Assembly (NCBI GenBank): GCA_028692875.1
Contig: JAQUWL010000002.1
Location: 62,001-126,000, forward strand
Direction: 5' to 3'
DNA: 64,000 bases
Source of the DNA: Sulfurospirillaceae bacterium
Lineage (GTDB): Bacteria; Campylobacterota; Campylobacteria; Campylobacterales; Sulfurospirillaceae
Shown here: positions 1-7,945 of the stretch, one piece after another
How the letters are laid out: the number at the start of each line of letters is the position of its first letter
How positions within the stretch are numbered: position 1 is the stretch's first letter
Program-made: the position numbers and the translations under genes
Notes under the pieces: generated by a model
The model's database searches: none
What the model was told of the DNA's origin: nothing
The model's input: only the letters and a program-made list of their open reading frames with translations

Positions 1-628
1 TATCTTCGATGCTTTCAAAATCATCCAAAAGCTTTTTGGCACCTTTTGGTCCAATGCCTTTAACTCCAGGGATATTGTCCGCAGTATCGCCTACCAATGC
101 GAGATATTCATTTATGCGTTTTGGATAGACACCAAATTTCTCAAAACATCCAAGCTCATCTATCTCACTCTTTTTCATCGGGTCATAAATAACAACTTTG
201 CCATCGTCTATCAGCTGATAAAGGTCTTTATCATGCGTCACAATGCGTACTTTGATGTCGTGTTTTTTTGCAAACTTTACCGCCGAAGCTATAACATCGT
301 CTGCTTCAAAACCCTCTTCTTCATAACATTTAAATCCCATCTTTTTAACCCATTCGATAGCCACAGGAAGTTGTTTTTTTAAGTCTTCCGGAGCCTCTGG
401 GCGGTTGGCTTTGTAGTTTACATCTAGCGTATGGCGAAAGTTTTTACCCTTGCTATCAAGTGCAAAAAGAAGATAGTCTGTATCGTGCTCATTTTTAATC
501 GAATAGATAAAATTGGCAAATCCAGTCAAAAGTCCTGTTGGAAAACCTTTTGAGTTACGAAGTGCTGGAAGTGCATAATAGTTTCTAAAAAAAAAGCCAA
601 AAGTATCTATGATGGTTAATATTTTCAA
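1..628 (-). CDS. polA: DNA polymerase I, 5'-3' exonuclease domain (3' part outside window)
   Basis: About 209 N-terminal codons are visible; the rest lies before base 1. This part is the flap/5'-3' exonuclease that removes RNA primers and damaged strands. Visible metal-site segments are IIDTFG (residues 5-10), FALDSKGKNFR, FEADDVIAS and VTHDKDLYQLIDD, followed by the helix-hairpin-helix stretch DNIPGVKGIGPKGAKKL at the window edge. No ATG fits: the nearby ATG runs into TGA. A TTG at 628 follows AGGA by seven bases and gives the usual N-terminus LKILTIIDTFGFFFR. A T9 run encodes the FFF. A stand-alone exonuclease cannot be excluded because the polymerase part is out of view. Confidence 0.85.
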   Translation of the reverse strand, partial: MKILTIIDTFGFFFRNYYALPALRNSKGFPTGLLTGFANFIYSIKNEHDTDYLLFALDSKGKNFRHTLDVNYKANRPEAPEDLKKQLPVAIEWVKKMGFKCYEEEGFEADDVIASAVKFAKKHDIKVRIVTHDKDLYQLIDDGKVVIYDPMKKSEIDELGCFEKFGVYPKRINEYLALVGDTADNIPGVKGIGPKGAKKLLDDFESIED

Positions 629-655
629 GACATCTTCCTTCTTACATGTAGAGAA

Positions 656-1465
656 TCAGTAGTGCTCTAGCAGTTTTTCGATAGCACTTGCAAAAGCACT
701 TTCGTTTAACTCCTCTTTTTTGACGATATTTAGAGCAATAGTAATACTTCTCTCGCTTAAAGGCGAATTTACAGGAATAGCAGTCTTGACAACTTTAAGT
801 GCTAGTGCATAAGGCTTAATATCCTCTGGTGCCAAATCATAGCTATCAGAATATCGAATCGCTTCCACCATTTGATTTTCAAATTTCCAATGCTCAAAAA
901 TCTTAGCGGTAACTTCTCCACTTGTTGTTCCCACAAACATCTTTTCTACTTGAGCTATATTTACAGCGGATTGTATCTCGGATTTAAACTGATAAGTTTC
1001 ATCATTTTTAACAACCTCATCAGCTATAAGTATCTTGCCTGTCTCTTGAAGCAATGAAGCCAAAAAAAGAGTATCCAGCTTGGAGGAATCAACTTTCTTG
1101 TACCAATTTAACATCAAAGAGCTTTGAAGTCCTGATATATCGGCAAACTCTTCAGCACTAATGCCATAAGGTTCCATATCTACGTTAAGCAATTTTTTGA
1201 CCGAAATATCCGCAGTAAGTGAGCGTGTAGTAGACATACCAAAAAGAGCAACTGCTTGCAAAACACTTTTGATTTCACGTCTAAAGCTATATAGTGGCGA
1301 GTTGGCAACTTTAAGAAGATTTGCAACTAACATCGGATCTTCTTCAACTATCTTTGCCAATTGTTCAACGCTGGCATTTGGGTTGCTACACAAAGCACTT
1401 ATTTGGTGAAAACTCTTAGGCAGAGGGGGCAAAGTTTTGATGCGGTCAACGATTTCGTCTAACAT
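656..1465 (-). CDS. HDOD domain protein
   Basis: 269 residues, almost all one HDOD domain, a non-catalytic relative of HD phosphohydrolases found in signalling and regulatory proteins. Family marks are the opening LPPLPKSFHQISALCSNPN, EDPMLVANLLKVANSPLYSF (about residues 42-61) and the helical core with LLQETGKILIADEV. It lacks a GGDEF, EAL or receiver partner, so its output is unknown. It lies about 30 bp upstream of polA on the same strand and may be cotranscribed with it, with a TACATGTA palindrome between them. A role in stress or motility signalling is only a family-level guess. Confidence 0.85.
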   Translation of the reverse strand: MLDEIVDRIKTLPPLPKSFHQISALCSNPNASVEQLAKIVEEDPMLVANLLKVANSPLYSFRREIKSVLQAVALFGMSTTRSLTADISVKKLLNVDMEPYGISAEEFADISGLQSSLMLNWYKKVDSSKLDTLFLASLLQETGKILIADEVVKNDETYQFKSEIQSAVNIAQVEKMFVGTTSGEVTAKIFEHWKFENQMVEAIRYSDSYDLAPEDIKPYALALKVVKTAIPVNSPLSERSITIALNIVKKEELNESAFASAIEKLLEHY

Positions 1466-1548
1466 AGGCTCTCTTTATAAGTAAAGAATTTGAGATGATT
1501 ATATCAAAAAAGCCTATAATCTATCCTTTGACGCAACCAGACAAATTG

Positions 1549-1570
1549 GCCCCTTTTGGTTTCAAGGGGC
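1549..1570 (-). terminator. Hairpin downstream of the DASS symporter gene
   Basis: Inverted repeat GCCCCTT / AAGGGGC with an eight-base loop lies between the symporter stop codon and the HDOD start. In the minus-strand RNA it is followed by CAATTTG, so the U-tract is weak; it may terminate transcription or only stabilise the 3' end. A TACATGTA palindrome sits next to it at 1573-1580. Confidence 0.4.
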
Positions 1571-1584
1571 TTTACATGTAAGAT

Positions 1585-2931
1585 TTAAATAAAATACTGC
1601 CAAAAAAAGTAGGATACCGCAATTATTGCTACTACACCGATAAGATTAAATACCAAACCGTATTTTGCCATTGTTTTAACATCTACCGCACCCGTACTCA
1701 TAGCAATAGCATTTGGCGGAGTAGCTATTGGGAGCATAAAGGCATAACTCGCACAAATGGTTGCCGTCATCAATATCAAAGTCATATCCATATTTGATGC
1801 CTGTCCAAGCGAATAAATAATCGGCAAAGCAATAGAAATCAATGCTGTATTGCTGGTTACTTCTGTTGTAAATGTTATCAAAAGTGCTACACAAAGCAAG
1901 ATGGCAAATGGTGGCAAAGATGTTATAACCAACAAATGTGTTGCTATCGCCGAAGCCAATCCGGTCTTTCCAAATGCAGCCGCAATTGCAAAACCAGCAC
2001 CAAACAAAAACATTATCTCATAAGGCACTCTTTTGTTGTCTTGCCATGTTAAAAAACCTATTTTTGGAACGAACATTAAAAGACCAAAACTTAACAAAAT
2101 AACTTTCTCATCAAGCCCTAGCCCACTATAGTATGGCTTAATTGGGGAGTTAACTAACAATAGCAAAATCAAACCACCCAATATTTTCAAAAGTCTTGAC
2201 TGCTCTTTTGTTAGCGTTTTGTGCTCCATATCTATACTTGCCGTATCAATACCCTTTGCTCCAATAGACAAAACGTAAGTCATTAAAATAAGCATAATTA
2301 CCGCCAAAGGAATAGTCAATCCCATCCATTTTGTAAAAGAAATCAACTCCAGACCTTTTGACTCCATAAATCCCATCAATATAAGGTTTGGAGGTGTGCC
2401 TATTGGGGTTATTATTCCACCTATGCTTGCACCATATGCTATTGCCAAAATAAGCCTTACTTTAAGTCTCATATCTTCCGTTAAAAAAGAGGCAATAGGA
2501 ATCAAAAGCAACGCAGTTGTTGTATTTGATAGAAATGAACTCAAAACAGCAGCAGAAGTTGCAAGAGCACCAATCAATCCCAAAGTAGTGGATGGAAAAA
2601 CTGCTGTTATTTTAGATGCGATGACCTTGTGAAGATTGATTTTTTCTGTTGCAACTGCCAATAAAAAACCACCTAAAAATAGAAATATTGTTGATTTTGA
2701 ATAATTAGCAGTAGTAGCGCCGGTTTCCAAAACTCCAAGCGCAGGAAAAAGAACTATTGGCAAAAGAGATACAACTCCGATGGGCAAACCCTCATTTGTC
2801 CAGAGCGTCACTAAAAAAACAATAACTCCCAAAAGTTTAGCCTGTGTTGGGCTAAACGCAAATAGTGCAAGCCCAAACCCAATCAAACCCAAAACAATAC
2901 CTAAAACAATATGCTTAATATTCTTATCCAA
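1585..2931 (-). CDS. DASS/SLC13-family sodium:anion symporter
   Basis: A polytopic inner-membrane carrier of about 448 residues, of the divalent anion:sodium symporter family that moves dicarboxylates, sulfate or related anions. The two pseudo-symmetric halves each show the family signatures: LSNTTTALLLIPIA with ITPIGTPPNLILMG in the first, and EVTSNTALISIALP with ATPPNAIAMSTGA in the second. These SNT and TPPN motifs bind substrate and sodium. I chose the TTG at 2931 because AAGGAG lies six bases before it; a TTG two codons upstream overlaps that site. The substrate cannot be told from sequence. The universal stress gene lies just upstream. Confidence 0.88.
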   Translation of the reverse strand: MDKNIKHIVLGIVLGLIGFGLALFAFSPTQAKLLGVIVFLVTLWTNEGLPIGVVSLLPIVLFPALGVLETGATTANYSKSTIFLFLGGFLLAVATEKINLHKVIASKITAVFPSTTLGLIGALATSAAVLSSFLSNTTTALLLIPIASFLTEDMRLKVRLILAIAYGASIGGIITPIGTPPNLILMGFMESKGLELISFTKWMGLTIPLAVIMLILMTYVLSIGAKGIDTASIDMEHKTLTKEQSRLLKILGGLILLLLVNSPIKPYYSGLGLDEKVILLSFGLLMFVPKIGFLTWQDNKRVPYEIMFLFGAGFAIAAAFGKTGLASAIATHLLVITSLPPFAILLCVALLITFTTEVTSNTALISIALPIIYSLGQASNMDMTLILMTATICASYAFMLPIATPPNAIAMSTGAVDVKTMAKYGLVFNLIGVVAIIAVSYFFWQYFI

Positions 2932-2981
2932 ATCCAACTCCTTTTTTCGCTTATTATCTTAATACAATCCAAAAACAGATA

Positions 2982-3833
2982 TTAATGTGCTGTCAAAACA
3001 GGTATTTGTGTATGTTTTAACATGTAAGTCGTAAGACCTCCGAACATCTTTTCTTTAATACGATTCACGCCATATGCCCCCGCAACTATAAGCCCATAAT
3101 TTCCCTCTACGGCCTTATTTAAAAGAGCTTCTCCGACTATCTTCGTAGGACGCACGACCGAGCATTGTGCCTTTATATTGTGAATTTCAAGATACGACTT
3201 AAGCTCTTCGACACTAGGTCTAAGATTTTTCGTATCATCTCTTGTTACAATCATAACATCTTTGGCTCTTTTTAAAAATTCTAAAGCTCCATCAATAGCC
3301 CTTGACGCTTCTGTGCTAGCATTCCAAAAAACAATAATCCTCTCAGGGTTAAACTGTTTTAAAACCCTAGGAATCATAATTACCGGCTTTCCACTATATA
3401 GAACAGCTGCCTCAAATGTTGCTGTAGGTACATTTTCTGGTGGACACACGGCTATAACCATATCGCATAATTTACTATACTGTGCAACAACCTCACCCCT
3501 CACTCCCTGCTCTACAAGCAAAGAGGCGGAGGCACTGCCATCGCATACTACATCAGAGGTTACTTTTACGTTCATCTGTGAACATATTTTTTCAAATACC
3601 TCCTTGTATCTTTGCGATGTCTGCATTTCCATATCATGAGTGATTTTTGCCATCTGCTCAACTAAATGTTTTGGTGCAAACACATCAGATGAAATAACTC
3701 TTTGAGGTGTTGATTCTACCCTTAAAACTTCCAAATGAGCCTCTAAAAATTTAGAAATTAACAAGGCGCCTCGTATGCGTTCTTCCAATTCCTCTCCACC
3801 TCCAAGTGGCAAAAAAAACTTTTTGGGAAGCAT
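2982..3833 (-). CDS. Tandem universal stress protein (UspA family)
   Basis: 283 residues with two Usp folds in one chain. The second fold is the clearer: PERIIVFWNASTEASRAIDG, then GLIVAGAYG followed by the nucleotide-binding loop residues GG and T in MFGGLTTYM, and the typical end TQIPVLTAH. The first fold (FFLPLGGGEELEERIRGAL) has lost a recognisable ATP loop, common in tandem Usps. Start ATG 3833 is preceded by AAAAGGAG at six bases; the TTG just upstream is too close to that site. Exact role unknown; probably stress or energy-state sensing in the cytoplasm. Confidence 0.85.
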   Translation of the reverse strand: MLPKKFFLPLGGGEELEERIRGALLISKFLEAHLEVLRVESTPQRVISSDVFAPKHLVEQMAKITHDMEMQTSQRYKEVFEKICSQMNVKVTSDVVCDGSASASLLVEQGVRGEVVAQYSKLCDMVIAVCPPENVPTATFEAAVLYSGKPVIMIPRVLKQFNPERIIVFWNASTEASRAIDGALEFLKRAKDVMIVTRDDTKNLRPSVEELKSYLEIHNIKAQCSVVRPTKIVGEALLNKAVEGNYGLIVAGAYGVNRIKEKMFGGLTTYMLKHTQIPVLTAH

Positions 3834-4010
3834 CAATTACTCCTTTTAAGATATAGTCCAAACATCCGCTACCTCTTTCCAATAACAACTTTATCCAAAA
3901 ACAAGTATAATAAAAACTTATGTAGAGCTTATGTAAATGTAAATTTTTAATACAAAAGAAGAGATATAAAATGACTACGAGGCTACCAAAAGTAACATCA
4001 AGGAGAGTTT

Positions 4011-6821
4011 TTAGCTCATCCCCAATGCTTTTGATAAAAATTTTCCGGTATAACTTCCGCTTCGCAGATGGTTTAATGCTACGGCGATCGGAGAGCCGAT
4101 ATCTACTATTCGCCCTCCTCCGCTACCGCCTTCTGGTCCCATATCGATGATGTAGTCGGCATTTTTGATAACATCCATATTGTGCTCTATAACCAAAACA
4201 CTATTGCCAAGCTCCGTCAAATGGTGCAAAACCTTCACTAAACGGTCAGTATCGGCAAAATGAAGTCCAGTCGTTGGCTCATCCAAAATATAAAGCGTCT
4301 GTCCTGTATCTTTTTTGCTCAACTCTTTAGAGAGCTTTATGCGTTGTGCTTCGCCTCCGCTAAGTGTTGTGGCATTTTGTCCTAGGGTAATATATCCTAG
4401 TCCTACATCAATCAGAGTTGAAAGTATTTGGTTGAGCTTTGGAATGCTTTCAAAAAATGAAAATGCCTCTTCAACGCTCATTCCTAGCACATCTGAGATG
4501 GATTTGCCTTTGTGTTTTATCTCTAGCGTTTGTGCGTTGTAGCGATGACCTCGACACGAATCGCACTTAACCATAATGTCTGGCAAAAAGTGCATCTCTA
4601 TCTTTATCTCGCCATCGCCTTGACACTTTTCACATCGTCCGCCTTTGACATTAAATGAAAATCTTCCGACCTTATAGCCTCTTACTTGTGCCTCTTTGGT
4701 TTTAGCAAAAAGCTCTCGTATCTCATCCATCAAACCAGTATAAGTTGCTGGATTGCTTCTAGGAGTTCGCCCTATCGGGCTTTGGTCAAGATAGATGACC
4801 TTATCCAACTGCTCAAGCCCTATACACTCGACACCAGCGACTTTTTGCACCTTTTTGGCACGATTGAGCAACTCTTTGGCAGTAGGCAAAAGCGTTTGAA
4901 GTATAAGCGAGCTTTTACCACTTCCGCTAACACCCGTAATACATACAAGATTTGATAGTGGTATCTTTACATGTAGGTTTTTAATGTTGTTTAGAGTGAC
5001 ATTGTTTAGCTCTAGCCAATGTTTCTGCTCTCTGTTGCTTTTATACTCTATCTTTTTTTCGCCACTCAAATACATCGCCGTCAATGTTTTTGATTTTCTA
5101 AGCTCATCAATGGTTCCAGAAAAGACGATTTGTCCGCCATATTTTCCAGCCCCTGGTCCAATGTCCACAACAAAATCAGCTGATTCTATTGTCTCTTTAT
5201 CATGCTCTACAACTATAACCGAGTTGCCTTTTTTTTGAAGATTTTTTAGTGTTCTTATGAGCTTCAAGGTATCTCTTTCATGCAGTCCAATGCTCGGCTC
5301 ATCTAGCACATACATAACGCCCGTCAATCCACTTCCTATCTGCGAAGCGATTCGGATACGTTGCGCCTCTCCTCCACTGATGGTTCTCGCATCTCTTCCA
5401 AGTCCGATATATCCCAGACCTACATCGTAAAGGAAAAATAGTCGCTCCCTAATCTCCTTAAGAATAGACGAGGAGATAAGTTTGTGTTGAGCCTTCATGT
5501 ATGAAAAATTGCTCTCGTCTTTAAAAAATTCAAGTGATTTTTCAATAGGCATATCCAAAATATCGCCTATGCTTTTGTCTGCAACCCTAACAGAAAGACT
5601 CTCTTTTTTAAGACGATAACCTTTACATGTATCGCATGTTTTTTCACTCATATACTCACTTAACTCTTTATCGTCCTTGAGCATATCATAGGCAATCTTT
5701 AGCACACCATCCCATTTTCTAGTCAACTTATGATGTTTCCAGTGAAACACTGCCATCTCGACTCCGCCGTGCAAAATCGCCTTTTGCTCATGTGGCTCAA
5801 GCTCTTCAAAAGGAGTCTTTGTGTCAATATTTGCCCCTTGACAATAGGCTTGTAAAAATTTTGAGTAGTAGCTTTTGTTAAAGCCATAAAAAATCTTAAT
5901 AGCACCTTTTTCGATACTCAAATGCTCATCAATCACCTTGCTTATATCGATAGCATAGCGTATGCCCAAACCATCACATGTGGGACAAGCACCTTTTGGA
6001 GAGTTGAACGAAAACGACAACGGCTCCAGTGGCTCAAAGCTTATTTTGCAGTCAAAACACGCCAAGTGTTCGCTGTAATGAATATGCGCCTTATCGCATC
6101 CAACCTCTTCATGATTTAAAATCTCTATCTCAACCTCGCCGTAACTCTCCGATAGTGCTTTTTCAACACCTTGAGCGATACGCTCCTTGTTTTCCTCGCT
6201 TATAACAACTCTATCAACTATAACTTTAAGTGTATGTTTTTTGGTTTTACTAAGCTCTATCTCTTCATCAAGACGTGCTTGCACACCGTCTATCATCGCT
6301 CTAACATAACCTTTTTGGCGAAGAGTTTCAATAAGGTCAGAAAAACTTCCTTTCTTCTCTCGAATCAATGGTGCCAAAATGATAATTTTTGCATTTTCTG
6401 GCAGTTTTAAAACCTGCTCTATAATATCGCTCACACCCATTTGAGATATAGGTTTACCGCATTGGTGGCAAGACTGAACACCTACTCTGGCATAAAGAAG
6501 TCGCAAATAGTCGTAAATCTCAGTAATCGTTCCAACAGTAGAGCGAGGATTTTTGCTTGTAGTTTTTTGATCAATCGCGATAGCTGGAGTTAGTCCTTCT
6601 ATCTTCTCCACATCAGGCTTTCCGATTCTGTCCAAAAATTGCCTTGCATAAGAGGAAAGTGACTCGATATAACGCCTCTGTCCCTCGGCGTACAAAGTAT
6701 CAAAAGCCAATGTACTTTTACCGCTTCCGCTAAGTCCAGTAAAGACAACGAGTCTGTTTTTGGGGATTTCTAAATTGATATTTTTTAGATTATTCTCTTT
6801 GGCACCATATATTTTTATCAT
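4011..6821 (-). CDS. uvrA: Excinuclease ABC subunit A
   Basis: UvrA, the damage-sensing ATPase of nucleotide excision repair; it dimerises, loads UvrB and then leaves. At 936 residues it is full length. Visible: first Walker A GLSGSGKS (29-36), a second at about 630 (GVSGSGKS), two ABC signatures (TISGGEAQRIRIA and TLSGGEAQRIKLS), and two zinc modules, CFDCK with CPTC and CEKCQGDG with CDSCRGHR. It starts seven bases after the TauE-family gene stops being read on the other side of the junction (6828), and overlaps nothing. Two TACATGTA copies lie inside the gene. Confidence 0.97.
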   Translation of the reverse strand: MIKIYGAKENNLKNINLEIPKNRLVVFTGLSGSGKSTLAFDTLYAEGQRRYIESLSSYARQFLDRIGKPDVEKIEGLTPAIAIDQKTTSKNPRSTVGTITEIYDYLRLLYARVGVQSCHQCGKPISQMGVSDIIEQVLKLPENAKIIILAPLIREKKGSFSDLIETLRQKGYVRAMIDGVQARLDEEIELSKTKKHTLKVIVDRVVISEENKERIAQGVEKALSESYGEVEIEILNHEEVGCDKAHIHYSEHLACFDCKISFEPLEPLSFSFNSPKGACPTCDGLGIRYAIDISKVIDEHLSIEKGAIKIFYGFNKSYYSKFLQAYCQGANIDTKTPFEELEPHEQKAILHGGVEMAVFHWKHHKLTRKWDGVLKIAYDMLKDDKELSEYMSEKTCDTCKGYRLKKESLSVRVADKSIGDILDMPIEKSLEFFKDESNFSYMKAQHKLISSSILKEIRERLFFLYDVGLGYIGLGRDARTISGGEAQRIRIASQIGSGLTGVMYVLDEPSIGLHERDTLKLIRTLKNLQKKGNSVIVVEHDKETIESADFVVDIGPGAGKYGGQIVFSGTIDELRKSKTLTAMYLSGEKKIEYKSNREQKHWLELNNVTLNNIKNLHVKIPLSNLVCITGVSGSGKSSLILQTLLPTAKELLNRAKKVQKVAGVECIGLEQLDKVIYLDQSPIGRTPRSNPATYTGLMDEIRELFAKTKEAQVRGYKVGRFSFNVKGGRCEKCQGDGEIKIEMHFLPDIMVKCDSCRGHRYNAQTLEIKHKGKSISDVLGMSVEEAFSFFESIPKLNQILSTLIDVGLGYITLGQNATTLSGGEAQRIKLSKELSKKDTGQTLYILDEPTTGLHFADTDRLVKVLHHLTELGNSVLVIEHNMDVIKNADYIIDMGPEGGSGGGRIVDIGSPIAVALNHLRSGSYTGKFLSKALGMS

Positions 6822-6827
6822 TTCAAC

Positions 6828-7565
6828 CTAGCCATTAAAAATTTTATTGAGTGTCAATATAAGCATAATAATATAAAGACCTAGCAAAAGTTTTTTTTGC
6901 ACTTTTTTATCTACTGTGTGTGAGCGTTTTGCCCCAAAATATACTCCAATCAACGAGCCAAGACCAACCGCTAAACCCGCCATATAATCCACATGTCCAT
7001 TTGCCGAAAGACTTATAAAGCCAGAAATTGAGCCAAAAATAATAAAAAATAGTGTAGTGGAGACCGCTTGTTTGATATGCCAATTTAAAAAACCAACCAA
7101 AATAGGCGTTAAAAATATCGCTCCACCCGTTCCCGTGCTGATAGCAATAGCTCCAACAAATGCACCGATGCCAAACAACAACGGTTTTGAATGGTTTGGC
7201 GTGCTTTTGGGCTCAATCGGAGCTGTAAAAAACTTGTAGATAGAGATTGCCAATATGCTTGCAAACAAAATCAAAAGAGCGATTCTGGGTAGAAATGTTA
7301 CAATCGAGCCACTAAAAGATGCACCCACCAATGCGCCAAGCCCTAAAAAAAGACCATTGCCTAGATGAAGCATACCGCTTTTATGATTTACATAAGAGCC
7401 AAAAATAGAGCTAAAAATCATCTGCATTACCGATACGCCGATAGCAGTTTTGATATCAAACCCTAAATACATAAGCGATGGAACCAAAATCGTACCACCT
7501 CCGATACCAAAAAAGCCTGATGAAAACCCAACGATAATGCCAAAAAATCCAAGCCCTATAAGCAT
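6828..7565 (-). CDS. TauE/SafE-family membrane exporter
   Basis: 245 residues, nearly all hydrophobic, with about eight predicted membrane segments in two repeats. Each half opens with a glycine-rich motif of the TauE/SafE (DUF81) family: GFSSGFFGIGGGTILVPSLMYLG near residue 15-37 and GAFVGAIAISTGTGGAIFLTP in the second half. Members export sulfite, sulfonates or other small organic sulfur anions. The substrate here is not determinable, though sulfite export would suit a sulfur-oxidising organism. It is immediately upstream of uvrA and probably cotranscribed, without an obvious functional link. Confidence 0.8.
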   Translation of the reverse strand: MLIGLGFFGIIVGFSSGFFGIGGGTILVPSLMYLGFDIKTAIGVSVMQMIFSSIFGSYVNHKSGMLHLGNGLFLGLGALVGASFSGSIVTFLPRIALLILFASILAISIYKFFTAPIEPKSTPNHSKPLLFGIGAFVGAIAISTGTGGAIFLTPILVGFLNWHIKQAVSTTLFFIIFGSISGFISLSANGHVDYMAGLAVGLGSLIGVYFGAKRSHTVDKKVQKKLLLGLYIIMLILTLNKIFNG

Positions 7566-7680
7566 CTTAACCTACTTGTATTGATGTTGGGCATTGTACT
7601 TAAACCCCTCTTAATATACGATTTAATAATATTGCAACAAAACATCATTCAATCAATTAAGTTAAAGCAAAACAATACGT

Positions 7681-7686
7681 TATAAT
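7681..7686 (+). promoter_or_regulatory. Probable -10 element of the 71-residue protein gene
   Basis: A perfect TATAAT lies 20 bases before the ATG, preceded by AT-rich sequence with no good -35 box, as is usual for sigma-70 promoters in this phylum. AAAAAAGGG five bases before the ATG serves as the ribosome-binding site. Confidence 0.55.
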
Positions 7687-7706
7687 GGTGTAAAAAAAGG
7701 GTTTGT

Positions 7707-7922
7707 ATGTCGCAAAAAAATGCTTCTAATTTTATAAATACAGTTATGGATTTTGCCATTATTACCGTGATAAGTTTGGTTATTTTTTACACAACATCAC
7801 TTTTGGGTGCACCTCTTTGGCTAAGCATTGGACTGGTTGTTGTATGGGGTGGCGTTACAGGATACAAACCAAAAATGTTTAGAAATACTCTTAAGTTTCT
7901 ATACAAAGACGAGGAGCAATAG
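7707..7922 (+). CDS. Small two-helix membrane protein, function unknown
   Basis: 71 residues with its own promoter (TATAAT at 7681) and ribosome-binding site (AAAGGG). Two hydrophobic segments, about residues 17-34 and 37-51, are separated by a short LGAPLW turn, and the tail is basic then acidic (KPKMFRNTLKFLYKDEEQ). It is a lone plus-strand gene between two minus-strand genes and converges with glnS. I do not recognise a family. Codon use and signals make it more likely real than spurious. Confidence 0.65.
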   Translation: MSQKNASNFINTVMDFAIITVISLVIFYTTSLLGAPLWLSIGLVVVWGGVTGYKPKMFRNTLKFLYKDEEQ

Positions 7923-7945
7923 TTAACTTTTTGCTATCTATTGCT
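7915..7945. terminator. Hairpin between convergent genes
   Basis: AGCAATAG (7915-7922) and CTATTGCT (7938-7945) form an eight-base stem that contains both stop codons, with a T-rich loop. It may serve as a bidirectional terminator for the small membrane protein and glnS. The flanks are only moderately U-rich, so this is uncertain. Confidence 0.4.

Noticed and set aside
587-595. T9 run near the start of polA as a possible frameshift
   Set aside because: It encodes the FFF of DTFGFFFR, which I recall as usual in polA of this phylum, and the frame is intact on both sides.
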